Source of the DNA: Flavobacteriales bacterium UBA6049
GTDB lineage: Bacteria > Bacteroidota > Bacteroidia > Flavobacteriales_G > Salibacteraceae
NCBI GenBank assembly: GCA_002429085.1
Contig: DIYR01000164.1
Span: 1-57,250, forward strand
Direction: 5' to 3'
Length of the DNA: 57,250 bases
A program made the translations under genes and the position numbers. The notes under the pieces are model-generated. The model searched no databases, was not told the DNA's origin, and saw only the letters and a list, made by a program, of their open reading frames with translations. Positions 9,500 through 18,063 of this stretch are shown piece after piece (the first letter of the stretch is position 1; every line of letters starts with the position of its first letter).

Positions 9500-10759
9500 C
9501 TAGCAGATAGTCTCCTTTATTCTATCCACAAAATCTAGTTTCTCCCAAGTAAAAAGTTCAACATCAACCTCAACAGTTTCATTTGATGCTCCGTTAGATC
9601 GAACAAATTTCTTTGAAACAACCTCATTTTCTCTTCCCATATGACCGTATGCAGCTGTCTCTGCATACATAGGCTGACGAAGTTTTAGTCTTTGCTCAAT
9701 AATACCGGGGCGTAAATCAAAAATCTCAGCAACTTTCTGAGCAATCTCCCCATCAGTTAAATCAACTTTAGCTGATCCATATGTATCAACAAAAACTCCC
9801 ATTGGTTCAACAACACCAATAGCATAAGATACCTGAACTAAAATTTGATCTGCCACACCTGCTGCAACCAAATTTTTTGCAATATGTCTAGCTGCATATG
9901 CTGCAGAACGATCTACCTTACTTGGATCCTTTCCGGAAAACGCTCCTCCACCGTGAGCTCCTTTACCTCCATAGGTATCTACAATAATTTTTCTTCCTGT
10001 GAGCCCTGTATCCCCATGAGGTCCACCTATCACGAATTTACCTGTTGGATTAATATGGTAGGTAATATCATCACCAAACAGTGCTTGAATATGCTCAGGA
10101 AGTTCTGCCTTAACACGAGGAATCAGCACAGCCACCAAGTCTTCCTTAATCTTAGCAAGCATTTCTGGTTCTGAACCAAAATCATCATGCTGAGTAGAAA
10201 CAACAATTGTAACGATTCGTTGTGGTTTATGATCATCGCTATATTCAATTGTTACTTGAGATTTTGCATCAGGACGTAAATATGGAATTTCATTTCCTTC
10301 TCTTCTTAAATCCGCTAATACCTTTAAGATACGGTGACTTAAATCTAATGCTAAGGGCATGTAATTCTCTGTTTCGTTAGTTGCATAACCAAACATCATC
10401 CCTTGATCGCCAGCCCCTTGTTCTTCTGCTCCACCTCTATCAACACCTTGATTAATATCTGGAGACTGCTCATGTAATGCTGAAAGAACACCACAAGAAT
10501 TACCTTCAAACATATACTCACCCTTCGTGTAACCAATTTTATTAATGGTATCGCGAGCTATTTGTTGAACATCTATGTATGTATTTGACTTAATCTCTCC
10601 AGCTAAAACTACCTGTCCAGTTGTTACAAGTGTTTCGCATGCCACTTTTGACTGAGGGTCAAAAGCTAAGAAGTTATCTAAAATAGCATCTGAAATTTGA
10701 TCAGAAACCTTATCTGGATGTCCTTCAGAAACAGACTCAGAAGTAAATAAGTATGACAT
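9500..10759 (-). CDS. metK: S-adenosylmethionine synthetase
   Basis: 419 aa, cytosolic, makes SAM from methionine and ATP. Family signatures are visible: N-terminal EGHPDKVSDQISDA (12-25, ATP/metal site His14 and Asp16), GAGDQGMMFGY (115-125) and the phosphate-binding GGGAFSGKDPSKVDRSAAY (270-288). Length is usual for the family (about 380-420). Transcribed alone and divergent from the metH/metF unit, with its own terminator. Unlike many Gram-positive metK genes it has no S-box on its own strand; its leader carries only an 8-bp inverted repeat. Confidence 0.97.
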   Translation of the reverse strand: MSYLFTSESVSEGHPDKVSDQISDAILDNFLAFDPQSKVACETLVTTGQVVLAGEIKSNTYIDVQQIARDTINKIGYTKGEYMFEGNSCGVLSALHEQSPDINQGVDRGGAEEQGAGDQGMMFGYATNETENYMPLALDLSHRILKVLADLRREGNEIPYLRPDAKSQVTIEYSDDHKPQRIVTIVVSTQHDDFGSEPEMLAKIKEDLVAVLIPRVKAELPEHIQALFGDDITYHINPTGKFVIGGPHGDTGLTGRKIIVDTYGGKGAHGGGAFSGKDPSKVDRSAAYAARHIAKNLVAAGVADQILVQVSYAIGVVEPMGVFVDTYGSAKVDLTDGEIAQKVAEIFDLRPGIIEQRLKLRQPMYAETAAYGHMGRENEVVSKKFVRSNGASNETVEVDVELFTWEKLDFVDRIKETIC

Positions 10760-10802
10760 TTCTTTAGTTGTTTTATGTATTTAACCAACTGGTTGGAAAT
10801 GT

Positions 10803-10850
10803 CTGCTTGCGAAATACATTTTTAGCATTTTTTTCAGTGGTTGCAAGCAG
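10803..10850 (-). repeat. 8-bp inverted repeat in the metK leader/promoter region
   Basis: CTGCTTGC (10803-10810) and GCAAGCAG (10843-10850) are perfect complements separated by 32 A/T-rich bases, 44-91 bases upstream of the metK start. It could be an operator half-site pair or a leader hairpin. The rest of 10760-10930 shows nothing else I can name. Confidence 0.4.
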
Positions 10851-10934
10851 CACAAATCCTTCCACTTAGAGCGATCAAATGTATAAAAAGAACGCTTTTT
10901 TAAAAGATAATAATGGAATTTTAAGATTTTAAAC

Positions 10935-10942
10935 TAAGTTTG
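10935..10942 (+). promoter_or_regulatory. -7 promoter box for the riboswitch-metH-metF transcript
   Basis: TAAGTTTG matches the Bacteroidota TAnnTTTG box exactly. The expected start site, 6-8 bases downstream (about 10948), coincides with the first base of the riboswitch P1 stem. The -33 position (10912-10915, AATG) is a poor match to TTTG. Confidence 0.5.
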
Positions 10943-10944
10943 GG

Positions 10945-11060
10945 CTGCTTATCAAGAAAGACGGAGGGAAATGGCCCGATGAAGTCTTAGCAACCCAGAC
11001 TAGCTGGGTGCTAAATCCTGCTAAGTCATAAATCAAAATGACTTTGGCGAGATGAGTGAG
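10945..11060 (+). ncRNA. SAM-I (S-box) riboswitch aptamer
   Basis: Clear S-box core: CTTATCAAGA, GGAGGGAAATGGCCCGATGA, GCAACC, GGTGCTAAATCCTGC and closing GATGAG. P1 pairs CTTATC (10948-10953) with GATGAG (11051-11056). P3 pairs CCCAG (10994-10998) with CTGGG (11004-11008). P4 pairs AAGTCAT (11023-11029) with ATGACTT (11038-11044). It lies 75 bases upstream of the metH start. SAM binding is expected to turn the downstream genes off. No T-tract terminator follows the aptamer; instead a GCAAC/GTTGC hairpin (11110-11127) sits just before the ATG, which suggests control of translation. That mechanism is inference. Confidence 0.93.
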
Positions 11061-11130
11061 TAAAAGAGGAAACTCAAATTTACCCCATTCAAATCTGACT
11101 TCTTGACAAGCAACAAAAAACAGTTGCAGC

Positions 11131-12132
11131 ATGTCATACAACATTCAAGAAGAAATTAAAAAAAGAATCCTTGTACTTGATGGTGCTATGGGCACGATGA
11201 TCCAGCGTCATAAACTGACCGAGGACCATTTTAGAGGTGACCGATTTAAAGATCATCCCGTTCCATTGAAGGGAAACAATGATCTCTTATCACTTACCCA
11301 GCCCGATATCATCTTGGATATTCATAGAACATATTATGAGGCCGGTGCCGACATAGCAGAAACCAATACCTTTAGTGGAACTACTATAGCTCAAGCTGAT
11401 TATTCTCTACAGGATATTGTTTATGAGTTGAATAAAGTTTCAGCAGAACTTGCAAGAAAAGCTGCTGATGAATATTCTACTCCTAACAAACCTCGATTCG
11501 TTGCAGGATCAATTGGACCAACTAATAGAACAGCTTCTATTTCTCCAGATGTTAACAACCCTGGATTTAGGGCTATCACATTTGATGAACTAAAAGAAGC
11601 CTACATTACCCAAGTAAACGGTTTACTTGATGGCGGGGCAGATATTCTTCTAATTGAAACAGTTTTCGATACGTTGAATGCCAAAGCAGCTGTTATGGCC
11701 TGTCAAGAGGTATTTGATGAACGAGGAAAAGAATGGCCCATTATGATCTCTGGAACTATCACTGATAACAGTGGCAGAACTCTTTCTGGACAAACAGCAG
11801 AAGCATTCCTGATTTCATTGTCTCACGTACCACTTTTATCTGTTGGATTTAACTGTGCACTTGGAGCTAAACAACTCGAACCGCATCTAAAAGCCATCTC
11901 TCATAAAGCTCCATTTGCAATAAGTGCGCACCCTAACGCTGGTTTACCAAATGAATTTGGAGCATATGATGAAACTCCAGAGTTAATGGGTGTACAAATA
12001 GAAAGTTATTTAGATCAGAATTTAATCAACATCATTGGAGGATGCTGCGGTACAACACCAGATCACATCAAAGTGATTGCAGAGTTAGCCACTCGTTATG
12101 CTCCAAGAAAATTTGACACACAGCATGTCTAA
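11131..12132 (+). CDS. metH: Methionine synthase, homocysteine-binding subunit (split MetH, N-terminal part)
   Basis: 333 aa, corresponding to the Hcy-binding TIM barrel of cobalamin-dependent methionine synthase. The zinc ligands are present: Cys242 in GFNCALGA and Cys305-Cys306 in GGCCGTTP. N-terminal motif ILVLDGAMGTMIQ (13-25) is typical. The remaining MetH domains are on the next gene, which starts inside this one (8-nt overlap), so the two are translationally coupled. Gene lies under the SAM-I riboswitch. Split MetH is recurrent in Bacteroidota and is not a frameshift: both halves have their own start and stop. Confidence 0.95.
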   Translation: MSYNIQEEIKKRILVLDGAMGTMIQRHKLTEDHFRGDRFKDHPVPLKGNNDLLSLTQPDIILDIHRTYYEAGADIAETNTFSGTTIAQADYSLQDIVYELNKVSAELARKAADEYSTPNKPRFVAGSIGPTNRTASISPDVNNPGFRAITFDELKEAYITQVNGLLDGGADILLIETVFDTLNAKAAVMACQEVFDERGKEWPIMISGTITDNSGRTLSGQTAEAFLISLSHVPLLSVGFNCALGAKQLEPHLKAISHKAPFAISAHPNAGLPNEFGAYDETPELMGVQIESYLDQNLINIIGGCCGTTPDHIKVIAELATRYAPRKFDTQHV

Positions 12133-14794
12133 TAATCAATTGTTCTACCCTACTCGACTACAACTTTCAGGATTAGAACCTCTGGTTGTTACAAACGAAA
12201 GCAACTTTGTAAATGTAGGCGAGCGTTGCAATGTAACTGGTTCTAGAAAGTTTTTACGTTTAATCAAAGAAGGCGATTTTGATACTGCCATTGACGTTGC
12301 CAGAGAGCAAGTTGAAGGAGGTGCTCAAATTCTTGATATCAATATGGATGAAGGAATGTTAGATGGTAAAGAAGCCATGATTACATTCTTGAATCTAATT
12401 GCTGCTGAACCCGATATTTCTCGCATCCCAATTATGGTTGATAGCTCTAAGTGGCACATCATTGAAGCAGGATTACAATGCATTCAGGGTAAAGGGGTTG
12501 TAAATTCCATTTCTCTAAAAGAGGGAGAATCTCTTTTCAAAGAACAAGCAAAAAAAATCAAACGATACGGTGCCGCCACAGTTGTGATGGCTTTTGATGA
12601 AAAAGGTCAAGCTGATACCTATGAGAGAAGAATTGAAATTTGCGAGCGAAGTTATCGAGTACTGGTTGATGAAGTCGGGTTTTCAGCAAATGATATAATC
12701 TTCGATCCTAATATATTCCCAGTAGGAACTGGAATTGAAGCTCATGCCAATTACGCTGTAGATTTTTTCAAGGCCACCCAATGGATTAGAACAAATTTAC
12801 CCGGTGCTCACGTAAGTGGTGGAGTAAGCAATGTGTCTTTCTCATTTCGTGGAAATGATGTTGTTCGTGAAGCTATGCATTCTGCTTTTTTATTCCATGC
12901 CATTAAACATGGGATGACAATGGGAATTGTAAATCCAAGCACACTTACAGTATACGATGATATTCCCAAGGATCTACTTCAACATGTAGAAGATGTATTA
13001 CTCAACAGAACTCCAGATGCAACTGAAAAAATGCTCGATTTTGCTCAGGGAGTTCAAGGTTCAACTAAAACAAAAGCTCAAGATTTAACTTGGAGAGAAG
13101 CTTCCGTTGAAAAGCGAATTGAGCATGCTTTGGTTAAAGGAATAACAGCATTCATTGAAGAAGATACAGAGGAAGTTCGCCAAAAAGTTGATCGGCCATT
13201 AAATGTTATTGAAGGCCCATTAATGGACGGAATGAACGTAGTAGGAGACCTATTTGGCAATGGTAAAATGTTTCTACCACAAGTAGTCAAGAGTGCCCGT
13301 GTAATGAAAAAAGCCGTGGCATATTTAGAGCCTTTTTTAGAAGCTGATAAAGCAAATAACCCTGATCAACGGGGAAAAGGAAAGGTACTGATGGCAACGG
13401 TAAAAGGAGATGTTCACGACATCGGAAAAAACATCGTTGGTGTTGTTCTTGGGTGTAATAATTACGAAGTAATTGATCTTGGAGTAATGGTTCCTGCTGA
13501 TAAAATTCTTGAAGCGGCCAAAGAACATAATGTCGATGTAATAGGGTTGAGTGGATTAATTACCCCTTCGCTTGACGAAATGGTATATGTAGCAGAAGAA
13601 CTAGAGCGAAACAACTTTAATACACCACTTCTCATTGGCGGGGCAACAACTTCAAAAACCCATACCGCAGTTAAAATTGAACCTTCTTACTCAAAGGCTG
13701 CCACTCTTCACGTTACAGATGCTTCTAGATCGGTAACTGTTGTAGAGAAGCTGTTAGGAAAAGACAGAGACGAATTCACTGCCAACCTAGCCGTTGACTA
13801 CGAAAAAATCCGTAAAAACCATGCAGCTAAGCAAAGCGGCTCTTCTCTAGTAAAGTTCAACCATGCTCAAGAAAACATTACAAAACTAAACTGGGAAAGT
13901 TATTCACCTCCTACTCCAAACGAGCTTGGCCTACAAACAATTGATTTCTCATTAAGAGATTTACGCTCGTATATTGACTGGACGCCATTCTTTCAAGCTT
14001 GGGAATTACACGGTAGGTTTCCGGCCATCCTAAAAGATAAAGTGGTTGGTGATGAAGCGACTAAATTGTATGAAGATGCTCAAGAAATGCTCGATAAAAT
14101 CATACAAGAAAAGTGGTTATCGGCCAAGGGTATCACAAGAATCGAAGAAGCCTCAAGTAAAGGAGAAACCGTTCAATTAGGATCTGATTTATCATTCGAG
14201 TTCATTCGCCAACAGCATCAAGCTAAATCAGGGAAACCAAACAGGTGCTTAGCCGATTTTATTGCTCCATCAGAAGCTAAAATCAAAGATTATATAGGTG
14301 GATTTGTAGTTACGGCTGGCTTAGGTATTGAAAAGCATATTGAACGTTTTGAAAAAGATCATAAAGATTACGAATCAATTATGCTCAAAGCGCTAGCTGA
14401 TAGATTAGCCGAAGCTGCAGCTGAATACTTACACCATCGAGTTAGAGTAAATATTTGGGGATACGCACCTGAGGAAAAATTAAGCAACGAAGATTTAATA
14501 CGAGAGAAATACAAGGGTATTAGACCGGCCCCTGGTTATCCAGCTTGCCCTGATCACACCGAAAAAGAAAAGCTTTTCACTTGGTTAAATGCCCCAGAAT
14601 TAATTGGTGTAAGCCTTACTGAGAGTATGGCTATGTTACCCACTGCTTCAGTCAGTGGATATTATTTTTCTCACCCAGAATCGCGCTACTTCAATGTTGG
14701 AAAAATCAATACCGATCAAGTAGCAGACTATGCACAACGTAAAAGTTGGAGCTTAGAAGAAGCTAACAAATGGCTAAAACCAAACCTACTTTAA
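12125..14794 (+). CDS. metH: Methionine synthase, folate/cobalamin/activation subunit (split MetH, C-terminal part)
   Basis: 889 aa from the ATG at 12125 (MSNNQLFYPTRLQLSGLEPL). An in-frame start at 12098 would add nine residues, but the 8-nt overlap with the upstream stop favours 12125. Domains in order: pterin-binding barrel (FVNVGERCNVTGSRKF...), helical cap (about 310-400), cobalamin-binding Rossmann domain with DVHDIGKN (Asp429, His431, the axial cobalt ligand, Gly434), and the AdoMet-dependent reactivation domain with RPAPGYPACPDHTEK from residue 800. It transfers the methyl of 5-methyl-THF, supplied by MetF from the next gene, via cobalamin to homocysteine held by the preceding subunit. 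Implies B12 uptake or synthesis elsewhere. Confidence 0.96.
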   Translation: MSNNQLFYPTRLQLSGLEPLVVTNESNFVNVGERCNVTGSRKFLRLIKEGDFDTAIDVAREQVEGGAQILDINMDEGMLDGKEAMITFLNLIAAEPDISRIPIMVDSSKWHIIEAGLQCIQGKGVVNSISLKEGESLFKEQAKKIKRYGAATVVMAFDEKGQADTYERRIEICERSYRVLVDEVGFSANDIIFDPNIFPVGTGIEAHANYAVDFFKATQWIRTNLPGAHVSGGVSNVSFSFRGNDVVREAMHSAFLFHAIKHGMTMGIVNPSTLTVYDDIPKDLLQHVEDVLLNRTPDATEKMLDFAQGVQGSTKTKAQDLTWREASVEKRIEHALVKGITAFIEEDTEEVRQKVDRPLNVIEGPLMDGMNVVGDLFGNGKMFLPQVVKSARVMKKAVAYLEPFLEADKANNPDQRGKGKVLMATVKGDVHDIGKNIVGVVLGCNNYEVIDLGVMVPADKILEAAKEHNVDVIGLSGLITPSLDEMVYVAEELERNNFNTPLLIGGATTSKTHTAVKIEPSYSKAATLHVTDASRSVTVVEKLLGKDRDEFTANLAVDYEKIRKNHAAKQSGSSLVKFNHAQENITKLNWESYSPPTPNELGLQTIDFSLRDLRSYIDWTPFFQAWELHGRFPAILKDKVVGDEATKLYEDAQEMLDKIIQEKWLSAKGITRIEEASSKGETVQLGSDLSFEFIRQQHQAKSGKPNRCLADFIAPSEAKIKDYIGGFVVTAGLGIEKHIERFEKDHKDYESIMLKALADRLAEAAAEYLHHRVRVNIWGYAPEEKLSNEDLIREKYKGIRPAPGYPACPDHTEKEKLFTWLNAPELIGVSLTESMAMLPTASVSGYYFSHPESRYFNVGKINTDQVADYAQRKSWSLEEANKWLKPNLL

Positions 14795-14806
14795 AATTAT
14801 ATAGAC

Positions 14807-15760
14807 ATGAAAATCACAGATCATATAGCTCAAGCTAAACAAACATTGTTTTCGTTTGAAATTTTACCTCCTTTGAAGGGACAAAACATCCAAAGCATCT
14901 ATAATGCGATTGAACCATTAATGGAGTTCAACCCTCCTTTTGTAGATGTAACATATCATCGTGAAGAGTTTGTTTTCAAAGACAGAGGCAATGGGTTATT
15001 AGAGAAAAAAACTACTCGTAAACGACCTGGAACAGTTGGTATTTGCGCGGCTATTATGAACCGTTTTCAAGTAGATGCAGTACCACATATCATTTGTGGT
15101 GGATTCAATCAAGAAGAAACTGAGAACGCGTTAATAGATCTTGATTTTCTTGGAATCGACAATGTATTAGTTCTTCGTGGTGATCCCATCAAATCAGAAA
15201 CTTATTTTAAGCCCGATGCGGACGGACATGCTTACGCCATTGATCTTTTGAAACAAGTTATCAATCTAAACAATGGTAAGTATCTAGATGAAGAACTGAC
15301 TAATTCTACCAATACAGATTTCTGCGTAGGAGTAGCTGGATATCCTGAGAAACACTTCGAGGCACCAAACTTAAAAAGCGATCTTAACTGGCTTAAAGCG
15401 AAAGTTGATGCGGGAGCAGAATACATTGTCACTCAAATGTTCTTTGATAATGTTAAGTACTTTGAATTTGTAGAAGCATGCCGAGAGGCAGGAATTAATG
15501 TTCCAATTATTCCAGGATTAAAACCTTTGGCTACACAAAGACAGCTTTCACTATTACCACACCGTTTTCACATAGATATTCCTGAAGCATTGGCTGATGA
15601 AGTTCAAAAAGCACCATCAAACGAAGTTGTTAGAGAAATTGGAATTGAATGGTGCATTCAACAATCTCAAGAGCTAATGGATAAAGGAGTACCTGTACTT
15701 CATTATTACAGTATGGGTAAAAGTGATAGTATTCAAAAAATTGCTTCAAATCTTTTTTAA
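14807..15760 (+). CDS. metF: 5,10-methylenetetrahydrofolate reductase
   Basis: 317 aa FAD-dependent TIM barrel that makes 5-methyl-THF for MetH. Visible motifs: SFEILPPLKG near the N-terminus, FVDVTYHREE, NVLVLRGDP, GVAGYPEKH and YIVTQMFFD, all characteristic of the family. It starts 12 bases after metH and is the last gene of the riboswitch-controlled unit metH-metH-metF. Confidence 0.96.
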   Translation: MKITDHIAQAKQTLFSFEILPPLKGQNIQSIYNAIEPLMEFNPPFVDVTYHREEFVFKDRGNGLLEKKTTRKRPGTVGICAAIMNRFQVDAVPHIICGGFNQEETENALIDLDFLGIDNVLVLRGDPIKSETYFKPDADGHAYAIDLLKQVINLNNGKYLDEELTNSTNTDFCVGVAGYPEKHFEAPNLKSDLNWLKAKVDAGAEYIVTQMFFDNVKYFEFVEACREAGINVPIIPGLKPLATQRQLSLLPHRFHIDIPEALADEVQKAPSNEVVREIGIEWCIQQSQELMDKGVPVLHYYSMGKSDSIQKIASNLF

Positions 15761-15805
15761 GTAAGCTTTACTAATTCTCATATTTTAGGCTCTAAATCAG
15801 ATTAT

Positions 15806-17335
15806 TTGGAGCCTCCTATTGACATAATTTATAATATTTCAACCATAGTAGTTGCTGCTATCGTGTTTATTTCTGGATTTAAGAATAGTGCAGAAAATCA
15901 GATAGATCTTGCTCTAACATTACTTATTATAGGTGGTGTTTTACTTAGGTTCAATGTTATTCTAGACCCATTTCTACACGCTTGGGATGAACGTTATCAT
16001 GTACTTGTTGCTCAGAACACGTTTGGAAATTGGCTTAAACCTACCCTTTACAAAAATCCGGCTGTATCGTATGATTACACTTCATGGGTTGGAAATCATG
16101 TTTGGATTCATAAACAGCCTTTTCCAATTTGGATGATGGCAGTTTTTTCATGGATTAGTCCAACAACAGAATGGGTTTACCGATTACCGAGTCTAATTTT
16201 CTCTACTCTAGGAATTTGGTATACTTATAAAATTGGCAACTTACTTTTCAATCACAAAACGGGCTATCTAGCAGCCTTTCTATTTGCGATTCATGGCCTA
16301 ATTCTGGAGATGACAGGTGGAAGGGTAGCCACGGATCATTTCGATTTATACTTCCTCGTTCTAGTAACCATGTCAGTTTGGTTTGGCATAAAACCAAATG
16401 GAAATAAACTACTCAGCCTTACACTTTCAGGAGTATTTCTAGGCTGTGCAATTCTTACGAAATGGCTTCCAGCACTCATTGTATTTCCCATTTTATGTAT
16501 CCATTGGTTTCCGAAAATCTCCATAAAAGAGTTATTACTTCGATGTATTGTTGTAGGAACAATCGCTATTATCATATCCGTTCCATGGCAACTATTCATT
16601 TGGCATCATTATCCTCTTGAAGCAGCTTGGGAACATACATTCAATGCAAAACATGTTACTGAAGCGTTAGAAGGTCAAGGGGGACCTTTCTATTATCATT
16701 TCGATAAAATGAGAATGCTTTTTGGAGATCTCATTTATCTACCAATCCTCTGGTTGATCTACCTAATCTTTTCAAAAAACCAAAAGATAGAATTGCTTTC
16801 ACCTTATGTGTTATTGCTTGTTTGGATTTTAATCCCGTTCCTCTTTTTCTCTTTTGTAGAAACAAAAATGCAAGGGTACACACTCTTCACAGCCCCAGCA
16901 ATATTTATAACCACTAGCTGTTTTTTCTTTTTTCTAAGGGGAGAGATTATTCCAAAACTATCCGGAGTTCAAAAAAGGCTTATACTGGCAGTAGCTTTTC
17001 TACTGATTGGGTTACCTATTCGATATAGTCTTGAAAGAATAAAGCCACTAGAATCTCATTTAACAGAACCTGAATGGGCTCGTGAGGTAAAGTCTCTAAA
17101 GTATTATTCCGATAAATTCCCAGATGCAATATTCCTTAATGTAGACCATTATATAGAGGCTATGGTTTATACTAGATGTAGTGTTTATGAAGGTTATCTA
17201 GATGAACACAAATTCAAAGAACTTTTACAAAGTGAATCTCCAATTTTCGTTATCGATGATGGAAGATTACCCAATTATTTGTCACATGGCAAGGTACAGA
17301 AGATACATTTCCCACTTCACCAAGAATTAAACTAA
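15806..17335 (+). CDS. Glycosyltransferase family 39-like membrane protein
   Basis: 509 aa with about ten hydrophobic segments. The first periplasmic loop carries the paired acids Asp61-Glu62 in HAWDERYH, the catalytic signature of GT39/ArnT/PMT-type enzymes that transfer sugars from polyprenyl-phosphate donors, followed by HKQPFPIWMMA, like the family's second loop motif. The soluble C-terminal tail (about 415-509) is short. The start is uncertain: the frame opens with TTG at 15806 and the first ATG lies far inside, so a non-ATG start 45 bases after metF is needed. Its stop overlaps the tail of the convergent DUF3667-like gene by 9 bases. Sugar and acceptor cannot be read from the sequence. 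Confidence 0.8.
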   Translation: MEPPIDIIYNISTIVVAAIVFISGFKNSAENQIDLALTLLIIGGVLLRFNVILDPFLHAWDERYHVLVAQNTFGNWLKPTLYKNPAVSYDYTSWVGNHVWIHKQPFPIWMMAVFSWISPTTEWVYRLPSLIFSTLGIWYTYKIGNLLFNHKTGYLAAFLFAIHGLILEMTGGRVATDHFDLYFLVLVTMSVWFGIKPNGNKLLSLTLSGVFLGCAILTKWLPALIVFPILCIHWFPKISIKELLLRCIVVGTIAIIISVPWQLFIWHHYPLEAAWEHTFNAKHVTEALEGQGGPFYYHFDKMRMLFGDLIYLPILWLIYLIFSKNQKIELLSPYVLLLVWILIPFLFFSFVETKMQGYTLFTAPAIFITTSCFFFFLRGEIIPKLSGVQKRLILAVAFLLIGLPIRYSLERIKPLESHLTEPEWAREVKSLKYYSDKFPDAIFLNVDHYIEAMVYTRCSVYEGYLDEHKFKELLQSESPIFVIDDGRLPNYLSHGKVQKIHFPLHQELN

Positions 17336-18049
17336 GTCTGCTTTATAAGCAGACAAATAGCCTAATGCTACACCAGCAATAGCTCCATAAATTACAGAAC
17401 TTATGATATAAATTAATAGGTTTTGGACAATTGAAATGCCCCATGACTTCCTAAAGAACACCCTATATGCATAAGTATAGTATGCAAATAACAGTAAAAA
17501 AATAGCCCCAAAAATAAAACTGGAAGAAACTAAAAAGTCAATCAATACCAAGAGTGACAAGATATTAGTTAAGCCGTACAGAAACGTGTGCAGAACTAAA
17601 TTTTCCGCATAATTGTATCCTGATTTTCTATTAACCAACCAAGAAAAAAATGCTACAATAGGAATAAAAAGCCATAACCAAATGTTAGAATACTGAGCTA
17701 TAAGTAAGCTCATTTGGGTTTCCAACTCTTTTGAATCTACCCCTTGATAAAAGCCTTCTTTAAATTCTAAAAACGACTGTGTATACGGCAGCAAGATGAC
17801 TATTAAAGCAGTTGATACTAATAGTATTCTAAAGGGAGGAATAACCTTAAAGCGTTCCTCAGTTAAATAGCTTATTGCCAGCCCACCAGGATCTAGCAAT
17901 AAGCGTTTTACTGTGTATACTACTCCTCGCTCTACATTAAAAGCTTGAAGTATATCTGAAACAAAGCCAAAAGTTGTAATCCGCTTTACATTGCGCGATT
18001 CTGAAACTTCTACTTCATTAGATTTCTCGAAAAATTGATCTGGTCTCAT
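17327..18049 (-). CDS. DUF3667-like integral membrane protein
   Basis: 240 aa. An N-terminal cytosolic part includes FGFVSDILQAFNVERGVVYTVKRLLLDPGGLAISYLTEERFKVIPPFRILL, which resembles the DUF3667 family hallmark (a conserved PG plus a Y-x-G/E-R segment entering the first membrane helix). Five or so hydrophobic helices follow, with YAENLVLHTFLYG, another conserved stretch of that family. The N-terminal CxxC zinc motif found in many members is absent. It starts 15 bases after hemL in the opposite sense of map order, so hemL may be transcribed downstream-to-upstream into it: no, both read leftward and hemL is upstream, making hemL-DUF3667 a probable two-gene unit. Function unknown. Confidence 0.7.
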   Translation of the reverse strand: MRPDQFFEKSNEVEVSESRNVKRITTFGFVSDILQAFNVERGVVYTVKRLLLDPGGLAISYLTEERFKVIPPFRILLVSTALIVILLPYTQSFLEFKEGFYQGVDSKELETQMSLLIAQYSNIWLWLFIPIVAFFSWLVNRKSGYNYAENLVLHTFLYGLTNILSLLVLIDFLVSSSFIFGAIFLLLFAYYTYAYRVFFRKSWGISIVQNLLIYIISSVIYGAIAGVALGYLSAYKADLV

Positions 18050-18063
18050 AGGCAGTTGTGAAG

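Noticed and set aside
9845..10174. 109-codon plus-strand frame
   Set aside because: Antisense to the conserved core of metK; Cys-rich product with no family features.
10760..10930. SAM-II or SAM-I riboswitch on the metK strand
   Set aside because: No S-box core or SAM-II pseudoknot could be found on the minus strand; only the 8-bp inverted repeat is present.
17327..17335. Overlapping tails of two convergent genes as a frameshift sign
   Set aside because: Both stops are in normal positions with complete protein ends; a 9-base tail overlap is ordinary for convergent genes.
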